A stretch of 64,000 bases of DNA from Xylaria sp. FL1777 (Eukaryota > Ascomycota > Sordariomycetes > Xylariales > Xylariaceae), in contig MU400512.1 of NCBI GenBank assembly GCA_022578965.1, forward strand, positions 372,001 to 436,000. The letters are read 5' to 3'. The position numbers and the translations under genes were made by a program. The notes below the pieces were generated by a model. That model searched no databases. It was not told the origin of the DNA and was given only the letters and a program-made list of their open reading frames with translations. This document shows, in pieces, positions 23,990 through 36,698 of the stretch; the first letter of the stretch is position 1, and each line of letters begins with the position of its first letter.

Positions 23990-25556
23990 ATGGAGCTACT
24001 AAGGCAAACTGCGCTATCTATGTACGATGAATATGACAACTTCGATGCGAGCAGCGCGGCGGAGCTCAAGATTGCCAGGGTTGAAGCAGAGGTTGGGAAA
24101 TCGGATACTGCGACATATGATATAGAAGATGCGTCTGAAGCAAATATACTCAGCCGCGTCTCTTCAATATGCGGGTTAGCGTCAAAGCCCAAGACAAGAC
24201 CGGAGCGCGGCGAAAGCACAACTGCTTCGTTGCTGCTCGTCAGCATGTGGACAAGCAGCAATGGTAACGCGTCCGAAGGAGTCGGCATATCAAAGGCCGG
24301 CTTCCTGGGCTTAATCGACGCGTTAGATATAGACAGAAGCGTGCTCCAACCCTTCACGAACAACATCTTCGGGTTCCTTGAGTTTAGCGAGGCGATCTCC
24401 AACAGTTCTGGGAAGAGCATCAGCACGTACTTCCTCGCTGACGCCCGAATTGAGCTTATCTGGTCGTTCAATTTCTTAACATCAGAAACCAAAGCAATCT
24501 TAATAACCCGACACGACCCCCCAGATCCCCTCGCCCAAAATCAAAGCCATCACATCCTCGCTGATTTCCTCGCCTCGCTACGCCAGCAGCGGGGGAACAT
24601 CTTCAACCCCTACACCCTCTTATTCATCTCCCTGGTACAGATGACCGCATGGGAGTCCAAGCCCCATGCCAGGAAACGAGACGGTGTAAGAGCATTCGAG
24701 CCGAATATCGGATACGGCGGAAGCGGATGGCCGGCGCCAGAACAGACCAACGACGCCATCTCGAGCGGCATGACACTCGAGAATCCGGCCATGGCAACAA
24801 CGCACATCGAGACGTCGGCAGCGTCGCTGGCGCGCGACGAGCGCCAGATGGACGTAATCGACTCCCTGCTCGACGCGCTGTCGGACCCGAGCCCATGGCG
24901 ACAGCGTCTAGCCGTCACGCCGGTCGCGAAAAGGCAGCTGGAGCTTTGCGAGAGAGACATCGGCGTCTTCTCGGCGGTGCTGCGTCCCCTGCGGCAGCAG
25001 AACGCTGCTGCCAGGTCTGCGCTGAGGTACACGGCCGCGCGCGTGCGCGGTCAATCGGACGTGGTGAGTAATTTTTTCTGTTTTGTGAAATAAAAGAAGC
25101 TTCTAGTAGAAAGGTTTTAAAAAAAGGGGGGAAAGGGGGGAAGGAATTTTTGCAAATCTCCGAACAAGCTAAAGGAATCCGTTCCAGATCCTCGCCCTTC
25201 GCGCCCAAGAGGAGGCGCGCATCAACCGCGAGATCGCCGAGGCGAGCCGGGACCTCGCGGAGGCGGCGAAGCGGGACGCCGCGTCGATGAAGACGATCGC
25301 CGTGATGACTATGGCGTTCCTGCCCGGGACCTTCTTCGCGGCGCTGTTCTCCGTGCCGCTGCTGCGGTGGGACCAGGAGGTCGTCGTGTCGGAGCGGTTC
25401 TGGGTCTACTTGGTCTTCACGCTGCCCGTCACGGCGTTTGTGTTTCTCATCTGGCTTGTCCTGAGCTACGATGATGGTTTCAGGACTGCTATTGAGGAGT
25501 ATCAGCGGAAGAAGAATGTGAGTATGAGCAGGACCGGACTGCTGCATGATGCTTGA
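23990..25556 (+). CDS. CorA-like two-helix membrane protein
   Basis: Exons 23990-25063 and 25188-25556 with a 124-nt intron (GTGAGT donor, TTCCAG acceptor, phase 0) give 480 residues. The C-terminus is the CorA-type membrane part: a long charged helix (EEARINREIAEASRDLAEAAKRD), then MKTIAVMTMAFLPGTFFAAL as TM1, a short WDQEVVVSERFW loop and VYLVFTLPVTAFVFLIWLVL as TM2. The GMN motif of true magnesium channels is missing and the loop reads FSVPLLRW, as in the large fungal CorA-like family of unknown transport role. The soluble N-terminus matches the layout of those proteins. An extra upstream exon cannot be excluded. GC content rises sharply in the 3' half of exon 1 and in exon 2. Confidence 0.8.
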
Positions 25557-25912
25557 TTGGGGGAAGTTGTGGGTGAAGTTGTTTTTAGTTATGAGGCTTT
25601 CATTAAATGGGAAAGATGTGGATGATTATCATAAGGTATGCGAGAATGGTCGAGCGCAAACGTATAGTCGGAGACAAGAGTGGAACCAACAAGCTGACTT
25701 AAAAACATAAATGAAGGTAAATAAAGCAAGCACATGAATTTGTTGAATTAATGAATGCCGTAGTATACCATAGATACTGCAACCCCAAGCAAGCTTTCTA
25801 ATAAAGATCCCAAGAACTCCAAGCGCTGAAGCATACGCAAACATAGAATCTAATTGCCTGTCTGACTGCCCGTCTGTCTTTTTTGTCTTCCACCTTCCAA
25901 TTCCAAGCCATT
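25557..25912. other. Convergent 3' region (355 bp)
   Basis: This lies between the stops of the CorA-like gene and the 2EXR gene. It is AT-rich and holds both 3' ends; no further feature is seen. Confidence 0.5.
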
Positions 25913-27166
25913 TCATCTGTAAAGCTCCGGACAAGCGCTCTTCCCAGCCATCTCGAACAACTCTTGGCGGAAGATCTCGCCGAAGAAATGTATCACGTCG
26001 CTGTACCGATCGATCCAGATGAACAGCGGGGCGTCCTTTGGAGAAGACTCGGGCGCGGCGGTCCTCGACACCACGATCGGCGTGCACCGCTCCATTACGG
26101 TCCTCCTAGCCTCGCGGTTGACGCGCGTGAGGACTGTTGCCGGCACGTGCCTCGTGTCGACGTAGTGGCTCCAGGGCGGATTCTCGAGCTTCACGTGAGG
26201 CGGTGGCGTCACGCCCAGTGCGAGCCATGGCGGATTGGGCAGCACGGCGAGGGCCCAGGACCGCGAGGGCGCGTCTTGCGTGGGGGAGGTAGAGAGGACG
26301 CACCGCCAGATGTGTATTCGCACGTCTGGGGGCAAATCGTTGAATGTCTTACGTCGATCGCCCGCTTCTGGCGCCGGGGCTTCTTCCACCGAGACTGGTT
26401 TTAGTAAACTCACTACCGAGGTCTGCGCCGATGAAGCCGAGGCTGAAGTTGAGGCTGAAGCTGAGGTATCGGCTGAGGTTTGAGCTGATGCATCAGGGGC
26501 GGCATCGTCATCTCCTTCGTCATCACTATCTCCGTCATCATCGTCATCGTCGCCAGGGGCCACAAGCTCCTCTCGTGCAAAGTATTCATGCGCCTGCTGA
26601 AGGAGCTCCGCATTCGCATCCGATTCATTGGGCGATGACAGCTTGGCATTGGATGCTAAGGAGCGTGTCAATGTCACAGGACGTCCGATCCACCATGTTT
26701 GCGAAAAGAGAGTACTTTTCAAGAAAATTGAAAACGGAACGGGAAGAAAAAAAGAGACAAAAAAAAAGCCTTTACCAAGCTCTCCACCGTTACATCAATA
26801 GAGACATTCCTCATTCCTTCAAAACGGCAAAATATCTAGATAATTGAACTCACATTTACTACCCCTCTTTTTAGGCTCTTTAGGACGTCCCGGGCGTTTG
26901 CCCACGGCAGCAGACTTGGCTCTCACAGCAGTCCGAACCTGGCTTGCCGAATAACCGGTGATCTGACGGATGCGTCCCTTGGACAGGCACGCGTCGTAGT
27001 ACAGCGTGCGGACTCTGAAGCGGTCAAGCTCAGTGAGATGCTTTGTGTGCACGCCCTTGGGTCGCGGCGTGCCGACGGGGCGACGGCGAGAATTGTCCTC
27101 GATAATCCTGGGTGGTGGTGGTGCCAAGGGGTCGATGTCAATTCTTTGCAGATCTGTCATGGTCAT
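25913..27166 (-). CDS. HTH/AT-hook plus 2EXR-domain fusion protein
   Basis: Minus-strand exons 27166-26854 and 26655-25913 are joined by a 198-nt intron (GTGAGT donor, CTCCTTAG acceptor) in exact phase, giving 351 residues. Residues about 37-85 form a helix-turn-helix (LTELDRFRVRTLYYDA, then GRIRQITGYSASQVRTAV) of the kind found at the front of Tc1/mariner transposases, followed by a GKRPGRPKEPKKRG AT-hook-like basic patch. Next comes a linker with a nearly pure Asp/Glu block and a Thr/Ala/Ser repeat. The C-terminal half is a 2EXR domain: FNDLPPDVRIHIWRCVL, the LTRVNREARRTVME helix and FIWIDRYSDVIHF. 2EXR proteins are abundant in ascomycetes with unknown function. The fusion suggests a DNA-binding regulator; the target is unknown. 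Confidence 0.82.
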
Positions 27167-28135
27167 TGGACTCCGTGAGGGAAACTTGCGGGTTTCGATG
27201 GAGTCGTCAGTGTGTGTATGGCCACCACATCTGGTGAGCGGTGGGCTATGGGCTATGGGCTATGGGCTATGAGCCATGAGAGTGAATGAGGTGAGTGAGT
27301 GAGTGAGCGAGTGACAGCGGCCGGCTAGACAAGGATAGAAAAAAAGTTTTCTGGCCGCCTGAAGTTGCGCATCCTCTCTAATCACTGCACCCAATATTAT
27401 TGTATTCATCCAACAATTTCATGTCAATCGAACAACACAAAGAATTACTACTGGTTACTTGATGATTTATCACAAATTACCTTTAATTCAGAGGTATAAT
27501 GCCTTTCTTTTAAAGCCGTCAATTATTCATTCCGACTTAGAAAAGCTACTCTACTTTTTCAGCACAGTTGACTTTGCCTTATTGGGTATAACGCAGCAAG
27601 GGCAGCGCTGCTTCTACTTAACAGGGGTCTTAAACTTCTACCTTTTAAGACAAGGTTACTACTATAAGCTGTAGCTACAAAATAGATACGGCACTAGCAA
27701 CGAAATCCAGCTGCAATAAAAAGAGAAAACTGAATTACACAATTGAGGGAGAGAGTGAGATGCTAATATACTAGTACATTTATAATATGGCAAAGATGGT
27801 AAACAGACTTTCCAAGGTTTCCTATTCTCTCAAGCTATGCTAAGTGTGCCCTCGCAAGACAAATGCCCATGACATGCTCTACCGTATGACTATATGATCT
27901 TCCTTCAATCTTCAAATATCCCTTTATACGTGACAAGGCCCCGAATATATATGCCCATAAAAAAAGAAAATGTATGATGCTATGCTATGCTTCTGCAGTA
28001 CTTTTCTTTACCAGACCCTTCAACTTATGAAAAGCGAAAATGGACTCTGCTGAGAGAGGTTTATTCCGAAAGATTCAAAGCAAGAATAATGCAGTTAAGA
28101 TAGGCTTTAAATGTGCACCATCAGCTCATGAAGCC
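27167..28135. other. Intergenic with short tandem repeats
   Basis: This is the upstream region of the 2EXR gene and the 3' side of the lipase-NB-ARC gene. It has a GGGCTAT repeat and a GTGA repeat near the 2EXR start, then AT-rich sequence with stops in all frames (27350-28130). Confidence 0.5.
27243..27270. repeat. GGGCTAT tandem repeat, four units
   Basis: Four perfect 7-bp units lie about 80 bp upstream of the HTH/2EXR start codon, followed by a (GTGA)n stretch at 27291-27313. Confidence 0.9.
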
Positions 28136-31100
28136 CTAATGCTGAATCCCTAGGCCAACACCTCGAGGCGGGCTTCCTTTTGTTGATGGCGGGCTCGTAC
28201 TACTCTTTCTAGGAGGTCTGAAAGGCTGTGCAGCTAGGGGACTGGTCCTACCAATTCTTGGGCTTTTCCGTCTGACTTCGGCTATGGCAGCGGCAGCTTC
28301 GGCAGGTGGGGATCCGAATTCGACTACTGTGTCTTTGTCAAGCCTTATACCCCCAGAGCCAGATCCGGAACGCATCATCTCCTCGCCAGGCTTAGCCGAC
28401 CTGGGAGGAGATGTCCCGAAAACTGGCCTATATCGATCGCTCTCGCCAATCGCATGTTCGTTTGACCCCGTATCAGCGGAATTACGCCGTGTTCGCCACC
28501 TACTCTCGCTACGAGACCTTAGAGACCGAATTCGTGACAGTAGCTTAGAGCCCGAGCCAGACGTATAGACCGCAGCCCCAGGCGTACTGCCACCGCGTTT
28601 ACGACCGCGTGAGCTTTTCTTCGAAGTCCCCGGTGTATTACCTTGAGAATCTCTGTACAGCTGATAGCTCGTAACAACAGAATCCACCTCAAGGGGACTG
28701 AGGCGAGGGCTAGGTTCAGTCTCCACGATGCTCGGGCGCCGGGCGCGTGGTCGTTGCATAATTTGCGAGGCTGGCGATGAACTGAGAGCCTGATTTGACG
28801 AGCTCGGTGAAGTGTCACGTGCTAGCGGGAGGGATCGGCGGGAACCAAAGCTTGAGTTAGATTGATGGCTTGGGTCGCGAGACATGGGCTGGCTCGAGTA
28901 CCCTTGAGGATGTAAATTTGAAGGCATGGAGGCAACCCAGGGTGCAGGCGGGTCGGGCATGCTAGAGGGCTCTGGAGGAATGGGTACCGTTTGTGGATAT
29001 GGAAGGTCGCGATATGGTACCACAGGAGACACCGGTTTGGAGTGCGGTGAATATTCAGCATATTCCCCCAGCGACTGAGTGGAAAGCCGTTGTGCGCTCA
29101 CAAGGGGCGAACCAGTTGATGGGCCAGACCGGAGGCTACTATTGAGGTTGATTTCAATGGGAATGGGTGGTGGGGGAAAAGGTCCTGCCGGCTGCGAAGG
29201 CGAAGACCTAGCTGAACGCGATAGAGGTGTCGACGAAGGACGTGATGGTTGCCCCGAATGGGGCCGAGACGGTGATCCAGGTAAGAGTATAGAAGATTGA
29301 AGGGAAGCCGCCACATCATCTTCAGGTACACCTAGTTTCGGATGAGAGTCCGAAAGCGATAATCCCTCGGTATCCATTGGAGCCGCAGAGAGGGGACTGG
29401 AAACTTTTATCGGCGTGAGGCCATCAAGGGAAACAGGCCGGTCTGTATCCTTCAATCTGATGATGGTGGTCGCAGCATCTTTAGGTGTGGGCGGTGGATA
29501 CGAAAATGTCGGGGTTACCGGAAAATCCTCATAATTGGCCTCCTCGGTTCTTGCATTCGCATACGAGGGCTTACCAACAAGGACTCTAGGGCGGCTGGGT
29601 CGGATGTCTGGGTGGCTCGAAACCATAACTCCACTTGGCAGCTTCGGTGACCCTTTATTAATTTGATTTAAGCTGATTTCAGCTTCACTCTGGACCGATG
29701 GGCCGCTGTCGCTAGATGAGAACGGTTGGTATTGCCCTGGTGTCATAGAATGATTGAAACCTCTTGCAGTTTCGCGGCTAAGTGTAACTCGAGGGTCACT
29801 GAGAATCTGCGGATGTGCTCTCCAAGCACCAGCGTGATCACGGTATCGACGTATAGAGTGCTTCCTAATTGTTCGATGTTCCGGGCCGAAAACTTTTCGC
29901 GTCGTTTCATCACCATCAAGCATTGACATAGACTCAAATATTTCGGTAGCAGCCAGCTGTGGTGTGACAGTCCTTGACGCTTCCCAACCAGTAAAGCCTT
30001 CTGGATAATCGACAGGAACGTGCCAGTGGTAAGGACCATGTTCAGTAGGGCTATACAAAGATGGAGACTCTATCGTTTCAGTTCCATCATCTACAGAGTA
30101 GTCGTATACGCTGCGACTGCTTGGTGTGGTCTCAGATTCCGAGAGACTGTTGGTTCGCTCGAATACAGATACGATTACATCCGCGGATCCTTGGCTGGCA
30201 GCCTCACTGACTCTCTTGGTTAGCTGGTCGATTCGATACTGAATCGAATCAATTCGCGATTCTAGGTCCTCACGGGCTGATTTGAGGTCAGGGAACCGTT
30301 TTTCGAAGCGATCTAGATGGGAGAGGAGGCGTCGGCCATGAATGAGGAGCCGCCTGTAGTCTTCTGGTATCCCGGTCTGACGATCCTTCTCTACTCTGTG
30401 AATGCTGGCATCAAACGCACCGCAAAATACACAGATCGCTCGCTCGAGCCAGAAGTCTACTTCATGTTTCTCATTCAGCATGTCCACGAAAAATGCTTGA
30501 ACGATCCCGTGAACCCTAAGAATATCCAAGGAATCCTGGGCCATGTCGACACTACGAGTGCTTCGTGTGCTTGCCGACGAAGCTTCTCTAGATTCGTTCC
30601 TCTCGATAAGTGCAAACGCAATCAGTATTTTGAATGTAAGGTTCAGCGATCCCCTGCGCGACTCTGGTCCTTTCGACTTCACTGGAGTCCGTTTATCAAG
30701 TGATTTCGCCCCTATAACACACATATAAGCATTCTCTTCGTGGTAGAGAGGCGAATTACGAAACTTACCCAGGGCTACCATTTCAACCGGAATGTGAGTA
30801 CCAAAGAATGCAAATAACGATATCAAGTTTAGGGCAGCAACAGCGCCACGATGTTCCAACTGCTCGCACACTGCACGATACGCTGGTAAGTTGCCGACCT
30901 TTGGTCGGCTCTTGTATGATCTCAAATATTTAGCCAATGGTTCTCTAGTCGCTTTAAGTTGGAGCGCAGCCACATGGATCATCAACGGTAGTCGGTCCAT
31001 AAGGTCAACCAGCTCCCCGGCCCGTTGGAGGTCGTCTTGAGTATAGGGTTGTTTCTTTCCCATCTCCTCGAAAAGCAATTCTTGGGCTTCTCTTTTCGTT

Positions 31101-33060
31101 AATGAGTCTAACGCGATGACTTGGGGGTTGTCAAATTGATATGCTTCACCCGTAGTCCGTTCCGTCGATGTGTATATGATGCTGGTGTTTTTGGCGAAGG
31201 GAATATAGTGCTCAAGACCCTGAAGGTCGAAATGAATACCGTCAAGAACCAGTAGCCAATTATCAGTACTGCTGAGCCAAGCTTGGACGGCTTTTACAAC
31301 TGTTAGGGTGTCGCTGGTTTGATCTTGATCGATACTGGCCACGTCACTCAATTCCGCGACTTTTGCAATATCATGATACCCGTATTCCATCTCTTGTAAT
31401 GATTTTGCTCTAATCCAGAAGATACCTCCAGGATAGTCGTATCTATGCTCGAAGACGTATTGTCGTGCTAAGTGACTTTTACCACCCCCAGGCATGCTTT
31501 GGATGAGTACAGACGAGGTTCCTACTGACCTTATCTTACGGTCCGTGAGCATTTTATGCAACAGCTTCAGCTCTTTCTCGCGGCCCTTAAAAAACGAGTT
31601 GGGTCGGAAAACCGAAGGACTCACGAATATCGGGTCATTAACTGGGTCATGCTCAGATTTTGATTGTTGGGAGGGGAACAACTCTTCGTCGTCTTCCGAT
31701 ACTATTGGGGTTTCCGGCTCAGGGAGTAGATTTCTAGGATGATGCTGGAGTTTCGAATGTTCTTGACTAGGGGGTAAAGTGGTTTCATTATTTTGCTGCG
31801 GAGCTACAAATACGATAAATCAGCCAGTACTCCTCATCTATGTCCAATTTTAATCAAGCCCTGTGGTTATCTACTTCCTCTATCTCAAAAGGGAAGTAAA
31901 CGTCTTGGAATGTGTCTCCATGAAAGCTATGTCTCTCGTGATGTTGTGCACGTGCGAGTAAGTGCAACGGTGATGACGTACTGTTTACTCCTTGGCCAGC
32001 CTGAAGTCTTTGCGACTGAATCTAAAAAAAAAAAACGTCAGTTCTTCCAGTAAAGTAGCAGAGTTTCGCGGAGTTTTCATACCCATGGTTTCATTCTTTC
32101 CTCAATCTCATGTTTCGCCCGTGCTAGCTTTTCGTCCTCTTCGACTCTCCACCGTGTTGTAATGACATCTGGAGCATCTAATACCCATTGTCTGATCGCA
32201 CTCGCAATTGTTCTATATCCAGGGGAGCCGTTGCCGTCGAATTTACACATTCCTGAATGCGTTGCCTCGATGGCATAGTATGTGACACCAGGTAACTGGG
32301 GGCTAGCCGAGTTGGCATCCACTACGAGAGCCCGAGTTCCCTTGAGGTCTGTCTTGTGATTCTCATGGGCCATGAGTATCTTGAAACGTTGGTAAACGTC
32401 AAGGAAATGGCTGTTGATGTTTTGCAATGTCTCATTGTCTCTCTTGAGTGTTTTCAGTAACACAGATTCGGATTGGAAGAAAGACCTTGGTACGACTGCA
32501 TCGGACATTGCTTGCAAGACAGTACCCCACGTTGCGATATCTGAGCCTGTATGTGGTGTACCCAGAAACACTATGCCATAGGTCGAAACATAGATGGAAC
32601 GGTAGTCCTCATGTTGCGATGTCCGTAGGTCGTTGGAGTACAAGAGCGCTCGCTTAACAAGAATTCCTCCTAGGCTGTGACATACCCAGATGATTGGATT
32701 GGAGGACGTCAATTCGTCCTTGCGATAGTGTGTAAGCGACGTGACCAATGTCTGCGCATGCATGTATATGAAGTTGTCACTCGGATTTGAGCCGTGTTTC
32801 TTTGAATACACATCGGCATTGTATCCGTAGACGAGGACGTTGGCACGGGCTTCCCTGAGAGAGGCGGGGAGGAGGTCGGAGGGCCAGAAGACTCCATTCT
32901 TAGAGGTCCACGTCTTGTGCGGATCCCCATTCAAGCCATGCACGAGAATGATATCAACTTTGGCATCGGGGTGGGTGTAGACGGCAGTGGCTTCATAGCG
33001 CGAGATCTGCTTGTTGATCGAGCCCTGTCGAGGCAAAGTTCCTGTTAGCACGTTACCCAT
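28136..33060 (-). CDS. Lipase (SesB/LipA-like)-NB-ARC protein with long disordered tail
   Basis: Minus-strand exons 33060-32083, 32021-31982 (40 nt), 31803-30769 and 30711-28136 give 1542 residues, and all joins keep phase. Residues about 15-320 are an alpha/beta hydrolase: IILVHGLNGDPHKTW, the nucleophile elbow WVCHSLGGILVKRALL, FLGTPHTGSD and a late His in EATHSGM. Residues about 400-760 are NB-ARC: GREKELKLL, P-loop SMPGGGKSHLARQY, Walker B WLLVLDGIHF, IIYTSTER and a DRLPLMIHV segment in the GLPL position. After a short coiled stretch, the last about 600 residues are low-complexity Ser/Pro/Arg without repeats. This matches the fungal 'LipA and NB-ARC domain' family, the SesB-type class of incompatibility NLRs. 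The 57-nt intron 30712-30768 is a multiple of three and stop-free, so its retention would still give a protein. Confidence 0.88.
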
Positions 33061-36000
33061 ACGCAGCTAGCTCGGACGGCATAGTTACGAAATCAGATGA
33101 GTATACATCATAATAGGACGAAGCTTACCATGCTTGCCTGTAGACAAAGACGCAAGCCGGCCTGGATCTTGCGCTCACGTCAGTCTTGAAGGTTTAGGGT
33201 AGCAGGAGTCAATAACGTGTTTGTAGGAAGCCATCTACGAGGTGGCCGCACTACTATTATATCCGAACTAGGGTCTACAGCCGGCAGGCTCGCGTTGTAA
33301 CGTTGTGACGCAGGGACTAGGAAAGGAGGCGCGCAAGCTCAAGACACGGAGTCGCAAAGCGAAGGAGGGATATGCGCAGCCTGTGTAGAAACAGAGTGCG
33401 CAGGTAGGCGTAGTCACTTCAACCGGATGTGCGGCTACGAGAGCATTCCCATGGGCGCAAGGGCGAGCGCTCCATGGGCCGCGAATAAACGAGAGGAGCA
33501 AGAAGAGCGAGACGAGCGAGACGAGGGACGAAGAAAACGAGAGATCAGAGGCGAGAGAGACGAGACACCAGCCTCGATGATTCACTTGACAGAACAGTCA
33601 TGAATTCCCAGCACGGAGCAGCGACAGCTGGGTGGGATGGAAACATATCACATTAAGCGGGAAAGACAACGCGTACCACAGAGCGCGGCGATGGATGGCG
33701 GACGGCGGACGGCGGACGGGCAGATGGACATCAAAGAAGCACTGCGTCACGGGGGATTTGGCTGTGGTGGAGGAGAGTGGAGAGGATGATACCCTGCGTC
33801 GCCTGGCCCCGGTCTGCCCTGCCCCGGTGATGCTGCGACATCGAGGAGGGAGGGAGGTCACGGCAGCTGAGCCACTGGCAGGCAACGGTCTAAACGCGAT
33901 CCGGCTAGCCAGGATCACGGTACCCCTCGGGACCACCCCTGTATGCCCAGATCAGCCCCACTAAAAGTTTAAAATTCAAGGCACAGGCCTTACAGGAAAC
34001 CGCAATGCCAACTATGCGCAGTACCTATCCGTGTATGTAGCAGTATACACAGATTACCTAGTACACATAAATAGATAGGTACACTACCTGCCTGCGGTAT
34101 CATCCGTAGTCAAGATGCAAGGGATCCTTACCTACTTCCTAGCTACTAAGTATGTAGTGTAGGTAGCCAAAGAGGGAGTGAAAAGGCGTTGTCGTTTGAA
34201 ACCGCCAATATTGCAGCTAAAATGATATTTGTTGCTGGTAGGTGTGGTTGGCTGTAAGTACCTATAGATTGTAAGCTGCGGTAAGAATAGGTACATATAC
34301 TAGATACTTCATATGAAAGTAGGTACGCATACCTCTGGCATAGCATTTCGGTCGCCGTTTCTCTTACCGTCGCACAGCACGAAGGCACACCACCACCAGG
34401 CTGCCTAGGTATCCTTACTTTCCCTTCACGACGCCCCACCAGGTCCACCACCCATTATTGTGTATACTATACTTGCTCATACGCATAAGCAATGCCACAT
34501 CTTGCCAGAAGCCTAGGCTACCTGGTTTCTAGTTATGAGCAGTGTTCTGTCGCAGTCACGATGTGTCCAATGCGGGGTGTTTCCAGATGCGGTTGCACAA
34601 CGTCATGGTTGTAACGGTGGCGGTGGTGGTGGTGGTGATGTTGGTGATGTTGGTAGTAATGTTGGTGATAGTGGTGAGGTTCCCACACACTACACCAAAT
34701 GCCGAAGCCTGCCGAAGCCTGCACGGTATTTTCCATCTAGACAGCCAATCCCATCAGAGCGACAGCCAGGACATGTGAAAATCACCTACCGTGATCGTGG
34801 TGATGGATATGCGCAGTCTCAACAGCCTCCTCGCCGAATCATCGAGTCCAACTTCAACCAACACGAGGTGGGTGCTAAGACATACGAGGCACGACCGAGG
34901 TGCCAAGCGGGTGGTGCTGGGCGAGCAAAACACGCCCATCGGTATATCTTTCAAGACTAGCCTTAAGGAAGCCGGGTGAAATTGAACATCCGAGTGAAAT
35001 CTGGAAGTGTACACGCTGAGGCAGTAGTGTGCTTAGTGCCCGTTGGCCTCACTGGGCTACCTGGTAATGCGATTCAGCCTTTTTGTGCTATATGTAGTCT
35101 TGGCTGCTAATTTAGTCGAGTAGGAGTTGCCAAGGTGTCACGTCCAAGGTTGGCTGAGCTCAGCGGACAAGCGCTCCCGCCTCCGCAGACCACTGGAGGA
35201 TCATGTTTAGCGATAGCGGCTGCGGCAAGCTGGTTCAGTTCTTTGTGCATCATGTTATCGGGGCGAAAAGCGAGAATCTCAGATGCCGCCTTTGTTCTAG
35301 ACGCGCGTAGTTCGAGGCACAGAGATCTAAAGCACGTAGCGCTGAGCACGCAGCCATCCCATTCTCGATCTCGGTAAGGTGTTTACCATATCAGGCAGTA
35401 GAGAGTGCACTACTCACTACATGTAAGGCCTGAAAACGCTACGCAGCTGTCTTCACCATGATGGATGCATGAAGTGCCCATAAGGCTTGCTAGCGTCCGC
35501 TGACAAGCGGCGGTAGGGCATGCAAGGAGAAATGCCGGGGCATCCTAGTGCCGTGCGTCAGATGCAGCCCAGTCAGTGACCGTTCCAGCCAGATCTCATT
35601 AGGCTGCATCGATCTTCATTGCTGATGTCAACCCGTGTCCTAAACCATATAGATAGCCTTCCACGCGTTCCTTGCTATAAAGCGAGAAAAATGACAGTTT
35701 CTTTGATCCCAAAACTCGATCAAGACCTGTGATGTACTTTTGGGCTTCTATTGATTCACTATTTGTCAAGTTCTCGTCTTTAGCTCGTAATATTAGCAAA
35801 TGCGATATAGGTTACACGTTACTTTTTACAGAAAAGGGTTCACCTCGCTTCCAACGAATTGTGTTTCGCGGACAGCATCACCACACCACTACATCTCGGA
35901 CTCGCCCGTATGACTAATAGGTATTCCCTTCGCTTGCCGCTCATTCACAAAGCCAACCGGGATAATCTTCTAGTACCCTGCTTGTCGGTTGCTTTAGTCC

Positions 36001-36698
36001 AGCAGGCGGTAGACGAACACACGACACGAGGTTCGGTCGCGGTTAGCACAGGGTGACGATTTGACCAATTATTGCCTTTAGTTCATCGCCCACCACAGCC
36101 GAGCACTGTCCGTGCGTGACGTGCATATATGCAGGAACTGTTGGGCTCTCCGTCCTCTTATCACATGTTGACATGGGGATGCACGGTGGGACGTTACCGA
36201 TGTGACTGAGTATCACCACTAAAGATTACCAGGCACCATCAAAAAACATCCCTGTCGTAGTATAGGGCTATTCCCCGATTTACTGATATTCGCACTGAGG
36301 TGTTGAATGCACTTGAGGTATTCCTTGAGTAACCGCCCCGAAAGAGGTGTGATATCCTAAACCAACAGACGCAAAGGAGCTTAGTCTAGGCAAATAGAAT
36401 CACCAAATTGACGAAGCCTGAGACACTGCCCCACTGACTCATACCGATAATAGCCTCGCTCTTTGTCAAGCCAAATCCTCTGGTGAGTGAATAGTTCGGG
36501 TCGGTTGAAGTGCTGGAGCCTCGTTCCGAGATCCCGATTAAGGAGCGTGGGCTCGACGGAACAGAGACTGGAAGGATAGCAGGCCACCCTTCTGTGAATA
36601 TCTCTTCAGGGATACGAACTGGTTTGGTTGCATCTCTGAAAAAGGCAACGTCATGATGGCGTGATGATAACGTTGATGGGTCCATTGGAGGCTGAGAC
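33061..36698. other. Intergenic region with simple repeats (3.6 kb)
   Basis: No convincing gene. From 33480 to 33570 there is a purine-rich GAGACGAG tract just upstream of the lipase-NB-ARC gene, and at 33697-33717 three GGCGGAC units. From 33980 to 34480 the words TAGGTA and TACCTA recur many times. A GGT/GTT-rich stretch lies at 34618-34680. Overlapping frames on both strands at 33598-33964 and 34535-35014 have the look of low-complexity shadows. Confidence 0.5.
34618..34680. repeat. GGT-rich imperfect microsatellite
   Basis: An imperfect run of GGT, GAT and GTT triplets. It gives Gly/Val/Asp-rich frames on the plus strand and His-rich ones on the minus strand that should not be taken as genes. 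Confidence 0.8.

Noticed and set aside
24620..25547. Long frames on all strands across the GC-rich end of the CorA-like gene
   Set aside because: They are shadows of the real exons, which have membrane helices and a conserved splice.
33598..33964. Overlapping frames of about 110 codons on both strands
   Set aside because: Both strands are open because of GC-rich simple sequence including GGCGGAC repeats; no domain, no splice evidence.
34535..34960. 141-codon plus-strand frame
   Set aside because: Much of it is the GGT-rich microsatellite and the rest has no recognisable motif.
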